Part shown: in pieces, positions 38,266-47,531 of the stretch
Layout: every line of letters begins with the position of its first letter
How positions within the stretch are numbered: the stretch's first letter is position 1
NCBI GenBank assembly: GCA_023511875.1
Contig: JAIMAQ010000003.1
Span: 62,001-126,000, forward strand
Direction: 5' to 3'
DNA from: Thermoflavifilum sp.
Lineage (GTDB): Bacteria; Bacteroidota; Bacteroidia; Chitinophagales; Chitinophagaceae
Length of the DNA stretch: 64,000 nucleotides
The notes under the pieces: generated by a model
The model's database searches: none
What the model saw: only the letters and a program-made list of their open reading frames with translations
What the model was told of the DNA's origin: nothing
Program-made: the position numbers and the translations under genes

Positions 38266-40647
38266 TTAAAAGTCGAACTCAAAACCACCTAACACATGTA
38301 TCCCCGCTTGTGGGAAATAATAATTTTCTGTGTGAAGCTGACCGTTTTCTATGTAAGAATACGTGTATCCATTGTTAGCATATTTTTTATTTAATAAGTT
38401 TTCAATAATGAATTTGAGTTGAATTTGTTGTGCCCAACGCGGAACGAGTTGATAATTAAAGACCAAATTATGCACCATATAGGCAGGTAGTACTCGGTTA
38501 GGGTTGCTGGTGTTGTCGAGATATTGTAAACCCGTGTATTTGGCCGTCCAATCAATTTCTAGATGTCGAATAGGCTTAATTTGTACAATGCCTGCACCAA
38601 TCCAGTTAGGCGAAAAGGCAATATCGGTAGTACCATGATCGATAGCCTTTTGATTACCTTGATCATAATCATCAATATATTCAGTGAAATGGCGAATTTT
38701 ATTTTGACTATAAGTGAGATTGGCCTGTAGGTTTAACCAGGAGGTAAGCCGATATCCGCCTGTTAATTCCATACCAGCGCGATAGCTAGAAGGTACATTT
38801 GTACGTGTATATGCACCTACATCATTAATTTTTCCAGTGAGCACGAGTTGATCATGATAATTCATGAAATATAATCCTGCATGCCAGCTATAGCGCGAGG
38901 TTTGCCCTTCATAACCAAGTTCCGCATCGTAGAGAATCTCAGGGCGAGGCGTTTCTGCTTGATTAGCTTCGTAATCATCACGATTAGGTTCTTTATGCGC
39001 AACTGCATAAGATACATATAGCCGAGCGTGTTGATTAAACTGCCAATTCACCCCAATTTTAGGATTAAAAAAATGATAGTTATTGTGCTGAATAAGTGTA
39101 GGATTATCATCAAATCCATTGATATGGTATTGCACAAAGCGATATTGTAAATCCAAATAGGCGCTCAACCGCTCAGTCAATGAACGATCGGTCTTCCAAA
39201 ACAAGTTGGCATCTTTCTTATGCGCAATGTTGTAGTAATATTGATAATCTTTAGGAATAGCATATTGTGCCCATTGTACATTACCGAAATGTTTGCCATC
39301 ATATTGATCGGCACCTCCACCAAGCGTCCAGTTAAGCTTTCCCGTGTGGTTAAACGAAAAAATAAATCCATAAAAATTATTATCTAGCCATAGATCTCTA
39401 ATTAAATCTGTAGTACGAATAGTATCCTGGCCAATAATCGGATCGGGTAAACCATAGCTGGCATAGGCTTGATCCATTTGGTATTCTTCATAATAACCTT
39501 TTCCCTTTGTCAAAAATGCTGCTAATGAATAATTGAGTTGGTGATTAATTGCATGATTAAAAAAGAGCTGATAATAATCTTGTTGATAATTATCGGTTTG
39601 ATTGGAATAATAATTCCCATCAGGCATAAGTCCGAGGCCGTTGTAGGTGCGATGTGTGGCCAGTGAATCTTGAGGCACCCCATTCCAGGCTTGATAAGTT
39701 CTTTCTTTTCCGGAGATGATATTAAAACGAATAGCTGTTTTGTTGGCATAATATGCACCTGACAAATAAAATGATTTTAAATCGGCAAATGCACGATCAA
39801 TATATCCATCCGATGAAATCTTCGATAGGCGGGCATCTACCGCAAAATGATGGTTTAGCAATCCAGTACCCAGTTTCACCGTATTTTTCCATGTATTAAA
39901 CGAGCCTGCACTACTTTCCCAGCTGGCATAAGGTTGATCATGATATTCGTTGGTACTAATGTTAATAGTGGCGCCAAAAGCACCAGCTCCATTGGTAGAT
40001 GAACCCACACCTCGTTGTATTTGAATAGAAGATGCTGAAGATGCTAAATCAGGAATATCTACCCAATACACCCCTTGATCTTCGGCATCATTCACTGGAA
40101 TACCATTGATGGTAACATTAATACGCGTGGCATCTGTTCCGCGAATACGAATGCCCGTATATCCGATACCCGTACCAGCATCAGAGGTAGTAGTTACAGA
40201 GGGTTGGAGGCCCAACAGATAAGGCATATCTTCTCCTAAATTATTTCGGTTGAGCGCTTGACCAGAGATATTGTCTTTTGTAAAAGGTGCATTCGAGGCC
40301 GCGCGTGTAGCCACAATTTCTAGTGGGCTTACCAACAAATTAGCCGTACGCAATACCACTTGCAACTGTTGATGAGCATTGATCTGCAAGGTGCGTTGAT
40401 AAGTATCATAACCCACCGATGAAACTTGTACAATATAGCTCCCAGGTTTAGAAATATGTAGTTGAAATGTGCCATCAGCCTGGCTAATAGTGCCCTGTAA
40501 GAATTGATGATTGCTCGACGTAAACATGCGAATAGTAGCTCCAGCCAATGGATGTTGAGCAGTATCGATCACACGGCCAGTAATTACAAATTGTGCAGAA
40601 GCCTGGCTTGCTAAAAACCAGAAATACAGGCCCAATAGATATTTCAT
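38266..40647 (-). CDS. TonB-dependent receptor under TPP riboswitch control (probable thiamine transporter)
   Basis: A 793-residue outer-membrane receptor with a signal peptide (MKYLLGLYFWFLASQASAQ). Order: CarboxypepD_reg-like domain (about 20-105, VITGRVIDTAQHPLAGATIRMF), plug (about 115-225, GYTGIRIRGTDATRINVTINGIPVND), barrel to the C-terminal HVLGGFEFDF. There is no STN domain. The sequence family alone does not give the ligand; the TPP riboswitch in its leader (40840-40927) makes thiamine or a precursor the likely cargo, matching thiamine-regulated TonB receptors described in Bacteroidetes. It has its own promoter and terminator and is monocistronic. Confidence 0.9.
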   Translation of the reverse strand: MKYLLGLYFWFLASQASAQFVITGRVIDTAQHPLAGATIRMFTSSNHQFLQGTISQADGTFQLHISKPGSYIVQVSSVGYDTYQRTLQINAHQQLQVVLRTANLLVSPLEIVATRAASNAPFTKDNISGQALNRNNLGEDMPYLLGLQPSVTTTSDAGTGIGYTGIRIRGTDATRINVTINGIPVNDAEDQGVYWVDIPDLASSASSIQIQRGVGSSTNGAGAFGATINISTNEYHDQPYASWESSAGSFNTWKNTVKLGTGLLNHHFAVDARLSKISSDGYIDRAFADLKSFYLSGAYYANKTAIRFNIISGKERTYQAWNGVPQDSLATHRTYNGLGLMPDGNYYSNQTDNYQQDYYQLFFNHAINHQLNYSLAAFLTKGKGYYEEYQMDQAYASYGLPDPIIGQDTIRTTDLIRDLWLDNNFYGFIFSFNHTGKLNWTLGGGADQYDGKHFGNVQWAQYAIPKDYQYYYNIAHKKDANLFWKTDRSLTERLSAYLDLQYRFVQYHINGFDDNPTLIQHNNYHFFNPKIGVNWQFNQHARLYVSYAVAHKEPNRDDYEANQAETPRPEILYDAELGYEGQTSRYSWHAGLYFMNYHDQLVLTGKINDVGAYTRTNVPSSYRAGMELTGGYRLTSWLNLQANLTYSQNKIRHFTEYIDDYDQGNQKAIDHGTTDIAFSPNWIGAGIVQIKPIRHLEIDWTAKYTGLQYLDNTSNPNRVLPAYMVHNLVFNYQLVPRWAQQIQLKFIIENLLNKKYANNGYTYSYIENGQLHTENYYFPQAGIHVLGGFEFDF

Positions 40648-40839
40648 AATTTTTGTGTTTAATAGTTACACCATATGTTTTTGTGTTGACATAAGTATCC
40701 ATTGCTGCATCATTGGCCGGCATCATGATGCAGAAACAATAGATCTAAAAACTGCTATGGCAAAGCAATCTGACTAGATATGGTGCACCATATCCACAGC
40801 CTTCGCCATGCCACAAATACAAATAAGGTAAGGGAGGAA

Positions 40840-40927
40840 TTTCTCTTACCTTTCCCTAACCAGCATTACCTGGTCAAGGTTCAACGGGTATGATCTCAGC
40901 CTGACAGTAAGGCACCCCGAGGAGAAA
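40840..40927 (-). promoter_or_regulatory. TPP (THI-element) riboswitch
   Basis: On the minus strand the conserved blocks occur in order: GGGGTGCC, GGCTGAGA, ACCCGTTGAACCTTGACC, GGTAATGCTGG and TAGGGAA. P1 is closed by TTTCTC (plus-strand positions 40922-40927) pairing with GAGAAA (40840-40845). The aptamer lies about 190 bases before the receptor start. I did not find an obvious terminator in the expression platform; control may be translational or through a longer fold. Confidence 0.96.
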
Positions 40928-40978
40928 CTGCCTATATGGAAAGAACGAAGCCAAATTTTAACTCGACAGTTTCTACTA

Positions 40979-41010
40979 CAAAGATAATTCAGAATATCTT
41001 ATCACAAAAA
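40979..41010 (-). promoter_or_regulatory. Canonical Bacteroidota promoter of the riboswitch-controlled receptor
   Basis: On the minus strand, TTTTTG (41005-41010) is the -33 element and TATCTTTG (40979-40986) is the -7 element, 18 bases apart. The start of the transcript would be near 40973, about 45 bases before the riboswitch. This is the clearest promoter in the window. Confidence 0.7.
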
Positions 41011-41149
41011 ATATTTGCAAAGACCTCTTGATACGAAAACTTCCCGATAATCGCTTATATTCCTTCAAGCTAAGCAAAAAGCATCAAAGAAATTATGTGA
41101 TAGGTTTTGTGAAGCAAAAAATACTGCCGAATTTTGGTTGTTGGGCAAA

Positions 41150-41518
41150 ATGCACAACATGCAAGACATACTTTCTATACAATTAAAGGGCATACATTTT
41201 TCTGGTCCTTATGGATATTATCCGGCAGAACAAGAAATGGGGCAAGAGTGGATATTGGATGTATGCATACAACTCGCTCCCGACCGCCCCATTCACGATC
41301 TGGCCGATACACTTAACTACGAACAAGTCTACGACTGGATTTGTGAAGTGATGAATAAACCCGCTACGCTCCTGGAAACTCGTGTACAAGAAATTGCTAA
41401 TACATTATCAGAGAAGTTATTATTCGTTAAGCAAATAGAAATCATCCTTACCAAACCTTTTCCCTTGTTAGGAGGAGAAATAGAAAAAGCTGTAGTGAAG
41501 CTAGTGAGAACCTATTAG
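41150..41518 (+). CDS. folB: Dihydroneopterin aldolase FolB
   Basis: Folate pathway enzyme splitting dihydroneopterin to 6-hydroxymethyl-dihydropterin. The chosen ATG (MHNMQDILSIQLKG) gives 122 residues, normal for FolB; a TTG 12 bases upstream is less likely. Family marks are IQLKGIHFSGPYGYYPAEQEMGQEW (catalytic Tyr/Glu region), LADTLNYEQVYDWICEV and TLLETRVQEIANTL, followed by the C-terminal VEIxLxKP-like EIILTKPFPLLGG. It starts the plus-strand operon with the TPR protein, DUF3822, rsmD and coaD. The next gene is 27 bases downstream. Confidence 0.9.
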   Translation: MHNMQDILSIQLKGIHFSGPYGYYPAEQEMGQEWILDVCIQLAPDRPIHDLADTLNYEQVYDWICEVMNKPATLLETRVQEIANTLSEKLLFVKQIEIILTKPFPLLGGEIEKAVVKLVRTY

Positions 41519-41545
41519 TGTGTAAAAACCAAAACCATTCATGCC

Positions 41546-42298
41546 ATGAGATGGCAAATCTTTATTGCATTTGTGCTGATAAGCTGCTATTTTCCAGGTT
41601 GGGCACAACAATCGGCTATTGTGGCCGAGGCAAAACAGTTGATTGCCCAGATGAAAGAAGAAGAGGCGCTAAAGCTATACCAACGTGCTATCGCAGAGCA
41701 ACCGCACAATGCTCAGCTACTGGCCGATGCCAGCCTGCTGGCTAGCCATCTGGCTCGCATTACCTCTGCAGATGCTCGAAAAAACGTTTTGATTGGCCTC
41801 GCCGAATTATATGCCGATTCAGCTCTGCACCTTTCTCCACAACTGCCAGAGGCCCAGCTTGCTGCCGCTGAAGCAAGCTTTCAGCGAGCACTGAAAGCTG
41901 GAATGAAAGAAAAGATCAACGGATGGAAAATATCCCTGGCCCGAGTACAACAAGTGATTCAGGCCGACAGCACCTCTGCAGCTGCATGGAACTTATTGGG
42001 GCGTATTCAACAACAATTGGCCAGCATGAGCGTAGTAGAGCGCTCTGCCGTTAAGCTGTTGTTTGGCCAATTACCTAACATCAGCATGAGCGATGCTATT
42101 AATAGCTTTAAACGCTGTATGCAGCTCGATCGCCGCATGATTAGCAATTATTACGATCTGGCCTCAGCCTTGCATGCCAACGGGCAAGACGAGCAAGCAA
42201 TACGCATAGCCCGTATGGCCTTACAACTGAAAAGCATAAGACAAGGCGACGATATGTGGAAACAACGTTGCGAAGCGCTCATCAAAAGCTTGCAATAA
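41546..42298 (+). CDS. Secreted TPR-like protein
   Basis: A 250-residue protein with a signal peptide (MRWQIFIAFVLISCYFPGWAQQ). The mature part is helical with TPR-like repeats: EEEALKLYQRAIAEQPHNAQLL, PQLPEAQLAAAEASFQRAL, SAAAWNLLGRIQQQL and RRMISNYYDLASALHANGQDEQAIRIARMAL. Likely a periplasmic scaffold of unknown partner. It is the second gene of the folB-coaD operon, 27 bases after folB, with 47 bases to the DUF3822 gene. No enzymatic motif was seen. Confidence 0.78.
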   Translation: MRWQIFIAFVLISCYFPGWAQQSAIVAEAKQLIAQMKEEEALKLYQRAIAEQPHNAQLLADASLLASHLARITSADARKNVLIGLAELYADSALHLSPQLPEAQLAAAEASFQRALKAGMKEKINGWKISLARVQQVIQADSTSAAAWNLLGRIQQQLASMSVVERSAVKLLFGQLPNISMSDAINSFKRCMQLDRRMISNYYDLASALHANGQDEQAIRIARMALQLKSIRQGDDMWKQRCEALIKSLQ

Positions 42299-42345
42299 GC
42301 TAGAATTACCGTAATTTTTATTATCATTGTATTGAACCTGAGTGT

Positions 42346-43221
42346 ATGCAAATTACTCCCGCACTGGAACCCATATATGCCGTAGACGATCCGGTGATTC
42401 TACAAACCGATCTCTCTACTTGTACACTGCTTTTAGAAATAGGTCAGCAAAAAATTTCTTTTGCTATCAAAAATGCTGAAGAACGTATCATTCAATTGAA
42501 AGCTTATCAGTTACCTACACATGCACAAGTAGAAACTACTTCTGTATCCGATTGTCTGGAATTTTTTCTGGAACACGAAGCCATGCTCCGTAAGCCTTAT
42601 CAAGACGTGTTCATCGGATATACCCCTTTTCCACACACCTTAGTGCCCATTGACGCCTTCATATCGGGTGCAGAAAGGGAATATTTTGAACCCTTGTATT
42701 TGTTACAAGAAGAAGATCATGTGTTGATAGACACCATTCAAGAATGTAAAGCCTATAATCTCTTTGCCGTACCCGCTAGTTTGCTTGCATTGATACGAAA
42801 AGAATTTTCTCACTATAGCTTGTTTCACACTGCATCAGCCTTGTTAAAGGCTATTTTTAAACAATATGCCGATAAACGAGGCGAACAATTATTTATCTAC
42901 ATCGATCAACATGATGCTTATTTTATCGCTCGTCGACACGAACAATTGTTGTATGTTCATCAGATCAAGTTTTCGTCGGAGACAGATGTGCTGTACCATA
43001 TTTTGGCTATAGCCAAACATTTTCAGATAGATATATCGAGCATGCGTTGTGTATTGGGCGGAGAAATCACCAGACAATCTAAATTGTACGAGTTGCTGTA
43101 TGCATATATTCCAATTATTCAATGGCTTAGCAGGCCGCGTCCATTCGATTATGTTGAAGCATTTACCCGATATCCTGGGCATTTTTTTTATTCTAACTTA
43201 GCCTTAGCTCTATGCGAATAA
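42346..43221 (+). CDS. DUF3822 family protein
   Basis: A 291-residue Bacteroidota-specific protein. The pattern (an N-terminal LLLEIGQQKISFAIKN, then a second half with YIDQHDAYFIARRHEQLLYVHQIKF and RCVLGGEI) is like the ASKHA fold of FtsA/PilM-type ATPases, but I do not see a complete ATP-binding set. DUF3822 genes commonly sit next to rsmD, as here, where they overlap by 10 bases. Function unknown. The family name is from memory and fits well. Confidence 0.82.
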   Translation: MQITPALEPIYAVDDPVILQTDLSTCTLLLEIGQQKISFAIKNAEERIIQLKAYQLPTHAQVETTSVSDCLEFFLEHEAMLRKPYQDVFIGYTPFPHTLVPIDAFISGAEREYFEPLYLLQEEDHVLIDTIQECKAYNLFAVPASLLALIRKEFSHYSLFHTASALLKAIFKQYADKRGEQLFIYIDQHDAYFIARRHEQLLYVHQIKFSSETDVLYHILAIAKHFQIDISSMRCVLGGEITRQSKLYELLYAYIPIIQWLSRPRPFDYVEAFTRYPGHFFYSNLALALCE

Positions 43222-43760
43222 TCAGTGGAATTTGGAAAGGTAGAAAGTTTTCCACGCCACCTGGCTTCAACAGTAGGCCTACGAGCGACCGAGCAAAAGA
43301 AGCTCTATTTAATATCTTACAGCATAGAATAGCATTAGCAGATATTGAAGCGCTTGATTTATTTGCCGGAACGGGCAGTGTGGGCTATGAGCTGGCCTCG
43401 AGAGGTGCTCGTCGGGTAGTAATGGTCGATCGCCAATACCGAGTAGTTCAATTTATTCGCCGGCAAATTGAAGTCTGGGAAATGCATACCTGTGAAGTTG
43501 TTCAGGCTGATGCCTGGCAATATATTCGACATGCGCACCAACAGTTTGACCTCATTTTTGCCGATCCTCCTTATGACATGGATCATGTTTCCGAGCTACC
43601 CAATGCTATTTTCTCACACGGGTTGCTTCGAGAAAATGGTTGGCTGATTATCGAACACAGCAAACTATTGCGATTCGATACCCATCCGCATCTATTATTC
43701 AATCGACAGTATGGCAAAACAGTTTTTTCTTTTTTCTTGGCTCATCCCATTAATGCTTAA
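43212..43760 (+). CDS. rsmD: 16S rRNA (guanine-966-N2)-methyltransferase RsmD
   Basis: SAM-dependent methyltransferase of 182 residues acting on 16S rRNA in the 30S subunit. Motifs: the N-terminal RIISGIWKGRKFSTPPGFNSRPTSDRAKEALFNIL, SAM-binding LDLFAGTGSVGYELASRGA (about 49-67) and catalytic FADPPYD (about 115-121). The start overlaps the DUF3822 stop by 10 bases, and coaD follows 3 bases after the stop, so translational coupling is likely. Confidence 0.95.
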   Translation: MRIISGIWKGRKFSTPPGFNSRPTSDRAKEALFNILQHRIALADIEALDLFAGTGSVGYELASRGARRVVMVDRQYRVVQFIRRQIEVWEMHTCEVVQADAWQYIRHAHQQFDLIFADPPYDMDHVSELPNAIFSHGLLRENGWLIIEHSKLLRFDTHPHLLFNRQYGKTVFSFFLAHPINA

Positions 43761-43763
43761 AGC

Positions 43764-44237
43764 ATGGAAAAAGCATGTTTGTTTCCTGGAACTTTTGATC
43801 CCATCACTTTGGGACATGTAGATATTATTCGCCGAGCCTTGCAATTGTTTGATCGAGTAGTTGTAGGCATTGGGAGTAATGTGTTAAAGCAGCCCATGTT
43901 TAGCCTGGAGCAGCGGCTGAACTGGATCAGAGAAGTATTTGCCGATGAGTCACGAGTAGAAGTAGCCGCTTACGAAGGGTTGACGGTCGAATATTGTCGG
44001 CAACGTCAACTACGATTCATCTTGCGGGGCATTCGTTATGTGAGTGATTTTGAATATGAGAAATCTATTGCCGATATGAATCGGGCTTTGGCTCCAGAAA
44101 TCGAAACAATTTTTTTAACGTCTTCACCAGCTTATTCCACGACGGCATCTACGTTGATCCGCGATGTGCTTCGAAATGGGGGTGATGCTTCTCCTTTTCT
44201 TCCAGAAGCTGTTAACCGTTCGCTTGCCAAGCGGTAA
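43764..44237 (+). CDS. coaD: Phosphopantetheine adenylyltransferase CoaD
   Basis: Fourth enzyme of CoA synthesis, transferring AMP from ATP to 4'-phosphopantetheine. The 157-residue length is standard. The nucleotidyltransferase motif FPGTFDPITLGHVDIIRRA (about 7-25) carries the HxGH-type TxGH, and FILRGIRYVSDFEYEKSIADMNR (about 88-110) and the C-terminal SSTLIRDVL-like STLIRDVLRNGGD are family marks. It ends the folB operon; accC is convergent, with 10 bases between stops. CoaE is elsewhere in the window at 54506. Confidence 0.96.
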   Translation: MEKACLFPGTFDPITLGHVDIIRRALQLFDRVVVGIGSNVLKQPMFSLEQRLNWIREVFADESRVEVAAYEGLTVEYCRQRQLRFILRGIRYVSDFEYEKSIADMNRALAPEIETIFLTSSPAYSTTASTLIRDVLRNGGDASPFLPEAVNRSLAKR

Positions 44238-44247
44238 TCTTCAAGAC

Positions 44248-45597
44248 TTATTCTTCAACGGGTTCCAGCTTAAATTCATTCAAAAATTGCGTGGTAAATT
44301 CTCCGCTGCGAAAAGCTTCGTTGCGCATGAGCTGCAGGTGAAAAGGAATAGTAGTTTTGATGCCTTCGATCACAAATTCACTTAAGGCTCTTTCCATGGT
44401 GTTGATGGCTTCTTCACGGGTTTGAGCAACGGTGATGAGCTTGGCTACAAGGGAATCATAATAAGGCGGAATCACATATCCAGCATAGATATGCGAATCT
44501 ACCCGTACGCCATGCCCACCAGGCACATGCAACACTGTTATTCGTCCAGGGCTGGGGCGAAAATCGTTGAAAGGATCTTCGGCATTGATACGGCATTCAA
44601 TAGCATGCATCTGAGGAAAATAATTTTTTCCAGAAATGGGAACGCCTGCAGCAATCTTAATCTGTTCTTTAATCAGGTCAAAATTGATGACTTCTTCAGT
44701 TACCCCGTGCTCTACTTGAATACGGGTGTTCATTTCCATGAAATAAAAGTTGCGGTACTTATCGACCAAAAATTCTACTGTACCCACACTCTCATAGTTA
44801 ATAGCTTGAGCCGCACGGATAGCCGCTTCCCCCATCTTTTCCCGTAATTCTGGAGTCATAAAGGGAGAAGGAGATTCCTCAACAAGCTTTTGATGGCGTC
44901 GTTGAATGGAGCAATCTCTTTCACTTAGATGACACACGCGACCATATTGATCGCCGGCTATTTGAAATTCAATATGACGAGGCTCTTCGATATATTTTTC
45001 TAAATAAATGCCGTCGTTATTGAAGGCTGCCTTGGCTTCGGCTTTAGCTACTTGAAATTGTTTTTCCAGTTCTTTTTCTTCCCAAACCACACGCATACCT
45101 TTTCCTCCCCCTCCAGCCGTGGCCTTTAGAATCACGGGATAACCTATTTCGCGAGCAAGAGATTTGGCTTCATCTAAGCTGGAAAGTAAGCCCTCCGAGC
45201 CCGGAATAACGGGTACACCAGCAGCAATCATGGTTTCCTTGGCGGTCATCTTGTCGCCCATTTTGCGAATCATCTCGGCTGTAGGACCAATAAACTTGAT
45301 CCCATGCTCAGTACAAATCTCCGCAAAACGAGCATTTTCAGCCAGAAAACCATATCCAGGATGAATAGCATCGGCATTGGTGATTTCGGCCGCTGCCATG
45401 ATATGGGGGATATTCAGGTAAGAATCTGTGCTGGGGGGCTTACCTATGCATACGGCCTCATCGGCAAATTTTACGTGCAGGCTTTCCCGATCGGCAGTCG
45501 AATAAATAGCCACTGTCTTGATGCCCATTTCTTTACAAGTGCGAATCACACGCAGGGCAATTTCTCCCCGATTGGCAATCAATATTTTTTTAAACAT
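44248..45597 (-). CDS. accC: Acetyl-CoA carboxylase, biotin carboxylase subunit
   Basis: ATP-grasp enzyme carboxylating the biotin on AccB for fatty acid synthesis. The 449-residue length is typical. Motifs: [25 protein letters not shown], the glycine-rich ATP loop [13 protein letters not shown] (about 160-172), [15 protein letters not shown] (about 230-244), the metal/biotin region [16 protein letters not shown] and the C-terminal AxGxPL-like segment. It is downstream of accB (20-base gap). The accA and accD subunits are not here. Confidence 0.97.
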   Translation of the reverse strand: MFKKILIANRGEIALRVIRTCKEMGIKTVAIYSTADRESLHVKFADEAVCIGKPPSTDSYLNIPHIMAAAEITNADAIHPGYGFLAENARFAEICTEHGIKFIGPTAEMIRKMGDKMTAKETMIAAGVPVIPGSEGLLSSLDEAKSLAREIGYPVILKATAGGGGKGMRVVWEEKELEKQFQVAKAEAKAAFNNDGIYLEKYIEEPRHIEFQIAGDQYGRVCHLSERDCSIQRRHQKLVEESPSPFMTPELREKMGEAAIRAAQAINYESVGTVEFLVDKYRNFYFMEMNTRIQVEHGVTEEVINFDLIKEQIKIAAGVPISGKNYFPQMHAIECRINAEDPFNDFRPSPGRITVLHVPGGHGVRVDSHIYAGYVIPPYYDSLVAKLITVAQTREEAINTMERALSEFVIEGIKTTIPFHLQLMRNEAFRSGEFTTQFLNEFKLEPVEE

Positions 45598-45617
45598 GTT
45601 TACTCCGTTGGCTAGGG

Positions 45618-46109
45618 TTAAATCGGCTCTACGAGAAATAAGGGTTGATCAAATTCCACAGGCGAGGCATCTTCCACCAAAACCTTCACAATTCGCCCCG
45701 ACACTTCACTTTCAATTTCGTTAAACAGCTTCATGGCCTCAATAATGCATACCACCTGCCCTGGCTTCACTTCGTCGCCCACATTCACAAAAGGAGGCTT
45801 GTCGGGAGAAGGGCTTCTGTAGAAAGTGCCAATCATTGGCGATTTGATGGTCAAATAATTTTCTTCTTTGGGTGAAGGCGGGGGAGGCGTAGCAGATGTT
45901 GTTGCAGGAGGAGTTGCAGATACTGTTGTAGTGGGTATTATGCTCGTTGGTGTAGCCATTGGATACGCAGGCTGTGCAATTGGAGCAGGCTGGCTGGTTT
46001 GATCTTTTTGCTTAATCGTAATTTTAAAGTTTTCTTGTTCAATGCTTAACTCACTGATTTGTGACTTACTTACCAGCTTAATGAGCTCCTGAATTTGTTT
46101 AAAGTCCAT
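45618..46109 (-). CDS. accB: Acetyl-CoA carboxylase, biotin carboxyl carrier protein
   Basis: Carrier subunit of acetyl-CoA carboxylase, 163 residues. The N-terminal helix ([21 protein letters not shown]) is followed by a long Pro/Ala/Thr-rich linker (about 40-85). The biotinyl domain has the biotin lysine in EAMKLFNEI (about residue 129-130) and the thumb-like [12 protein letters not shown] segment that distinguishes AccB from other biotinyl domains. It sits between efp and accC on the minus strand, the usual Bacteroidota order. The gap from efp is 54 bases. Confidence 0.95.
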   Translation of the reverse strand: MDFKQIQELIKLVSKSQISELSIEQENFKITIKQKDQTSQPAPIAQPAYPMATPTSIIPTTTVSATPPATTSATPPPPSPKEENYLTIKSPMIGTFYRSPSPDKPPFVNVGDEVKPGQVVCIIEAMKLFNEIESEVSGRIVKVLVEDASPVEFDQPLFLVEPI

Positions 46110-46163
46110 GTATGTAGGTTTATGTGAACAATCTATTGCCCGTGTGTAGCAGCCGTTTAAGCG

Positions 46164-46730
46164 TTACTCTTTTACGCGCTCTACATATTCGCCAGTACGG
46201 GTATCTATGCGGATCAACTCATCTTTATCTACAAACAAAGGCACCATTATTGTGGCTCCAGTTTCAACGGTAGCAGGTTTCATGGCACGAGTAGCCGTAT
46301 CACCTTTCAATCCGGGTTCTGTGTAAGTAACACGCAGCACAATTTTATCGGGCAATTCCACACTAATAGGTTGATCGTTATCGGTATTGATCAAGATAAA
46401 GCATTCCTGGCCTTCTTTATAAAATTCAGGATGATCCACTTGTGATTCATTCAGTGCAATTTGTTCATATGTGGTGTTGTCCATAAAATAATAGGCCGTA
46501 TCATCTTTGTATAAAAATTGACAAGGCTTTTTTTCAATCCTCACTGGATAAATGGTATCGCCAGAATTCCACGTATGTTCAATCGTTTTACCTGTTTCCA
46601 CGCTTTTTAGCTTTGCCCATACTTTCGCCGCTGCGCGTGCTGTTTTGTTTTGTCCGAAATCTACTACTTGATACAGTTCATTGCCCAACTTGATAGTGAG
46701 CCCCATGCGGATGTCTGCAGTTGTTGCCAT
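46164..46730 (-). CDS. efp: Elongation factor P
   Basis: Translation factor that relieves stalls at polyproline. The start MATTADIRMGLTIKLG gives 188 residues, standard for EF-P; the frame extends 24 codons upstream without family resemblance. The C-terminal OB domain ends GEYVERVKE, and TYTEPGLKGDTATRAMKPATVETGA is the EF-P signature. The N-terminal tip loop differs from the classic PGKGxA: it reads FGQNKTARAAAKVWAKLK, as I recall for Chitinophagaceae. accB follows on the same strand. Confidence 0.95.
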   Translation of the reverse strand: MATTADIRMGLTIKLGNELYQVVDFGQNKTARAAAKVWAKLKSVETGKTIEHTWNSGDTIYPVRIEKKPCQFLYKDDTAYYFMDNTTYEQIALNESQVDHPEFYKEGQECFILINTDNDQPISVELPDKIVLRVTYTEPGLKGDTATRAMKPATVETGATIMVPLFVDKDELIRIDTRTGEYVERVKE

Positions 46731-46757
46731 AGGTAATTTTGTTTCATAAAAGATTTG

Positions 46758-46765
46758 CAAAGGTA
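46758..46765 (-). promoter_or_regulatory. TAnnTTTG -7 box ahead of efp
   Basis: TACCTTTG on the minus strand, 27 bases before the efp ATG, supporting that shorter start. It probably serves efp-accB-accC. No clear -33 TTG at proper spacing. Confidence 0.5.
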
Positions 46766-46904
46766 AAAAAGAAAAAAATTTTCTCATCCTGTTGGAAAAC
46801 ACCTGCAGGGACGTGAACTTACAAAACGATTAACAATATTCAAAAAAGTTTTTTTCAAAAAGCGTTTAACTTTACCCTATATTTCTACATTAAACCATTT
46901 AAAT

Positions 46905-47450
46905 ATGTCTTTCATTCGTTCGTTCAAACGATTGTCAATCACATGCGCAGCCTTCGCCAGTACCCTGATGTTTACACATATGTTGTATGCGCAAGAAAGC
47001 ATAAATGGCGATCAGCCTTTATTTCTCCGTTATCCTACGATTCCTCATTTTAGTGTGATTACAGCCAGTGGCAAGACTTTTACAGAAAAAGACTTGAAGA
47101 AAAATACGCCAACACTGATTTTCTTATTCAGCGTAGATTGTGAACATTGTCATCACGAAACGGAAGATATTGTCAACCATATCAAACAATTTAAGGGGAC
47201 GCAAATCCTAATGGTTACGCATTTCCCGGTCAACGATATGATCCAATACGCACATGATTATCATCTGGATCAATATCCTCATATTATCACGGTAGCCACT
47301 GATGCTAAACGCTGGTTGTTGAGTTTCTATCGCTTGCGCTTTTTCCCGGGGTTATACATCTACAACCAGTATGATTCGCTGGTATATCATGCCGAGGGTA
47401 CTCGCCCTGCCGACACCTTGTTGCATTATCTCAATCCGAGAAGGTACTGA
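46905..47450 (+). CDS. Exported thioredoxin-fold (TlpA/redoxin-like) protein
   Basis: A 181-residue protein with a signal peptide (MSFIRSFKRLSITCAAFASTLMFTHMLYAQ). The mature domain is thioredoxin-like: TFTEKDLKKNTPTLIFLFSVDCEHCHHETEDIV places a CxxC (CEHC) at about residues 83-86, with a cis-Pro region at RFFPGLYIYNQYD (about 149-161). Such proteins usually act in thiol-disulfide exchange in the periplasm. It stands alone between the efp divergent region and mdh. Specific partner not evident. Confidence 0.85.
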   Translation: MSFIRSFKRLSITCAAFASTLMFTHMLYAQESINGDQPLFLRYPTIPHFSVITASGKTFTEKDLKKNTPTLIFLFSVDCEHCHHETEDIVNHIKQFKGTQILMVTHFPVNDMIQYAHDYHLDQYPHIITVATDAKRWLLSFYRLRFFPGLYIYNQYDSLVYHAEGTRPADTLLHYLNPRRY

Positions 47451-47488
47451 TTGGGTAAACTCGCCTTTTTCATTCAAGCATTATGGAC

Positions 47489-47496
47489 TAACTTTG
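47489..47496 (+). promoter_or_regulatory. TAnnTTTG -7 box ahead of mdh
   Basis: TAACTTTG, 35 bases before the mdh ATG. No strong -33 element. Confidence 0.45.
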
Positions 47497-47531
47497 TGTT
47501 CCAATCTTTCACATGTTAAATATTTGTTTCT

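Larger units (their letters stand above)
40648..41149. other. 502-base divergent intergenic region
   Basis: Between the minus-strand receptor and plus-strand folB. It holds the receptor leader, TPP riboswitch and receptor promoter listed separately. From 41011 to 41149 I see no RNA gene or hairpin, only AT-rich sequence that should contain the folB promoter. Confidence 0.7.
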
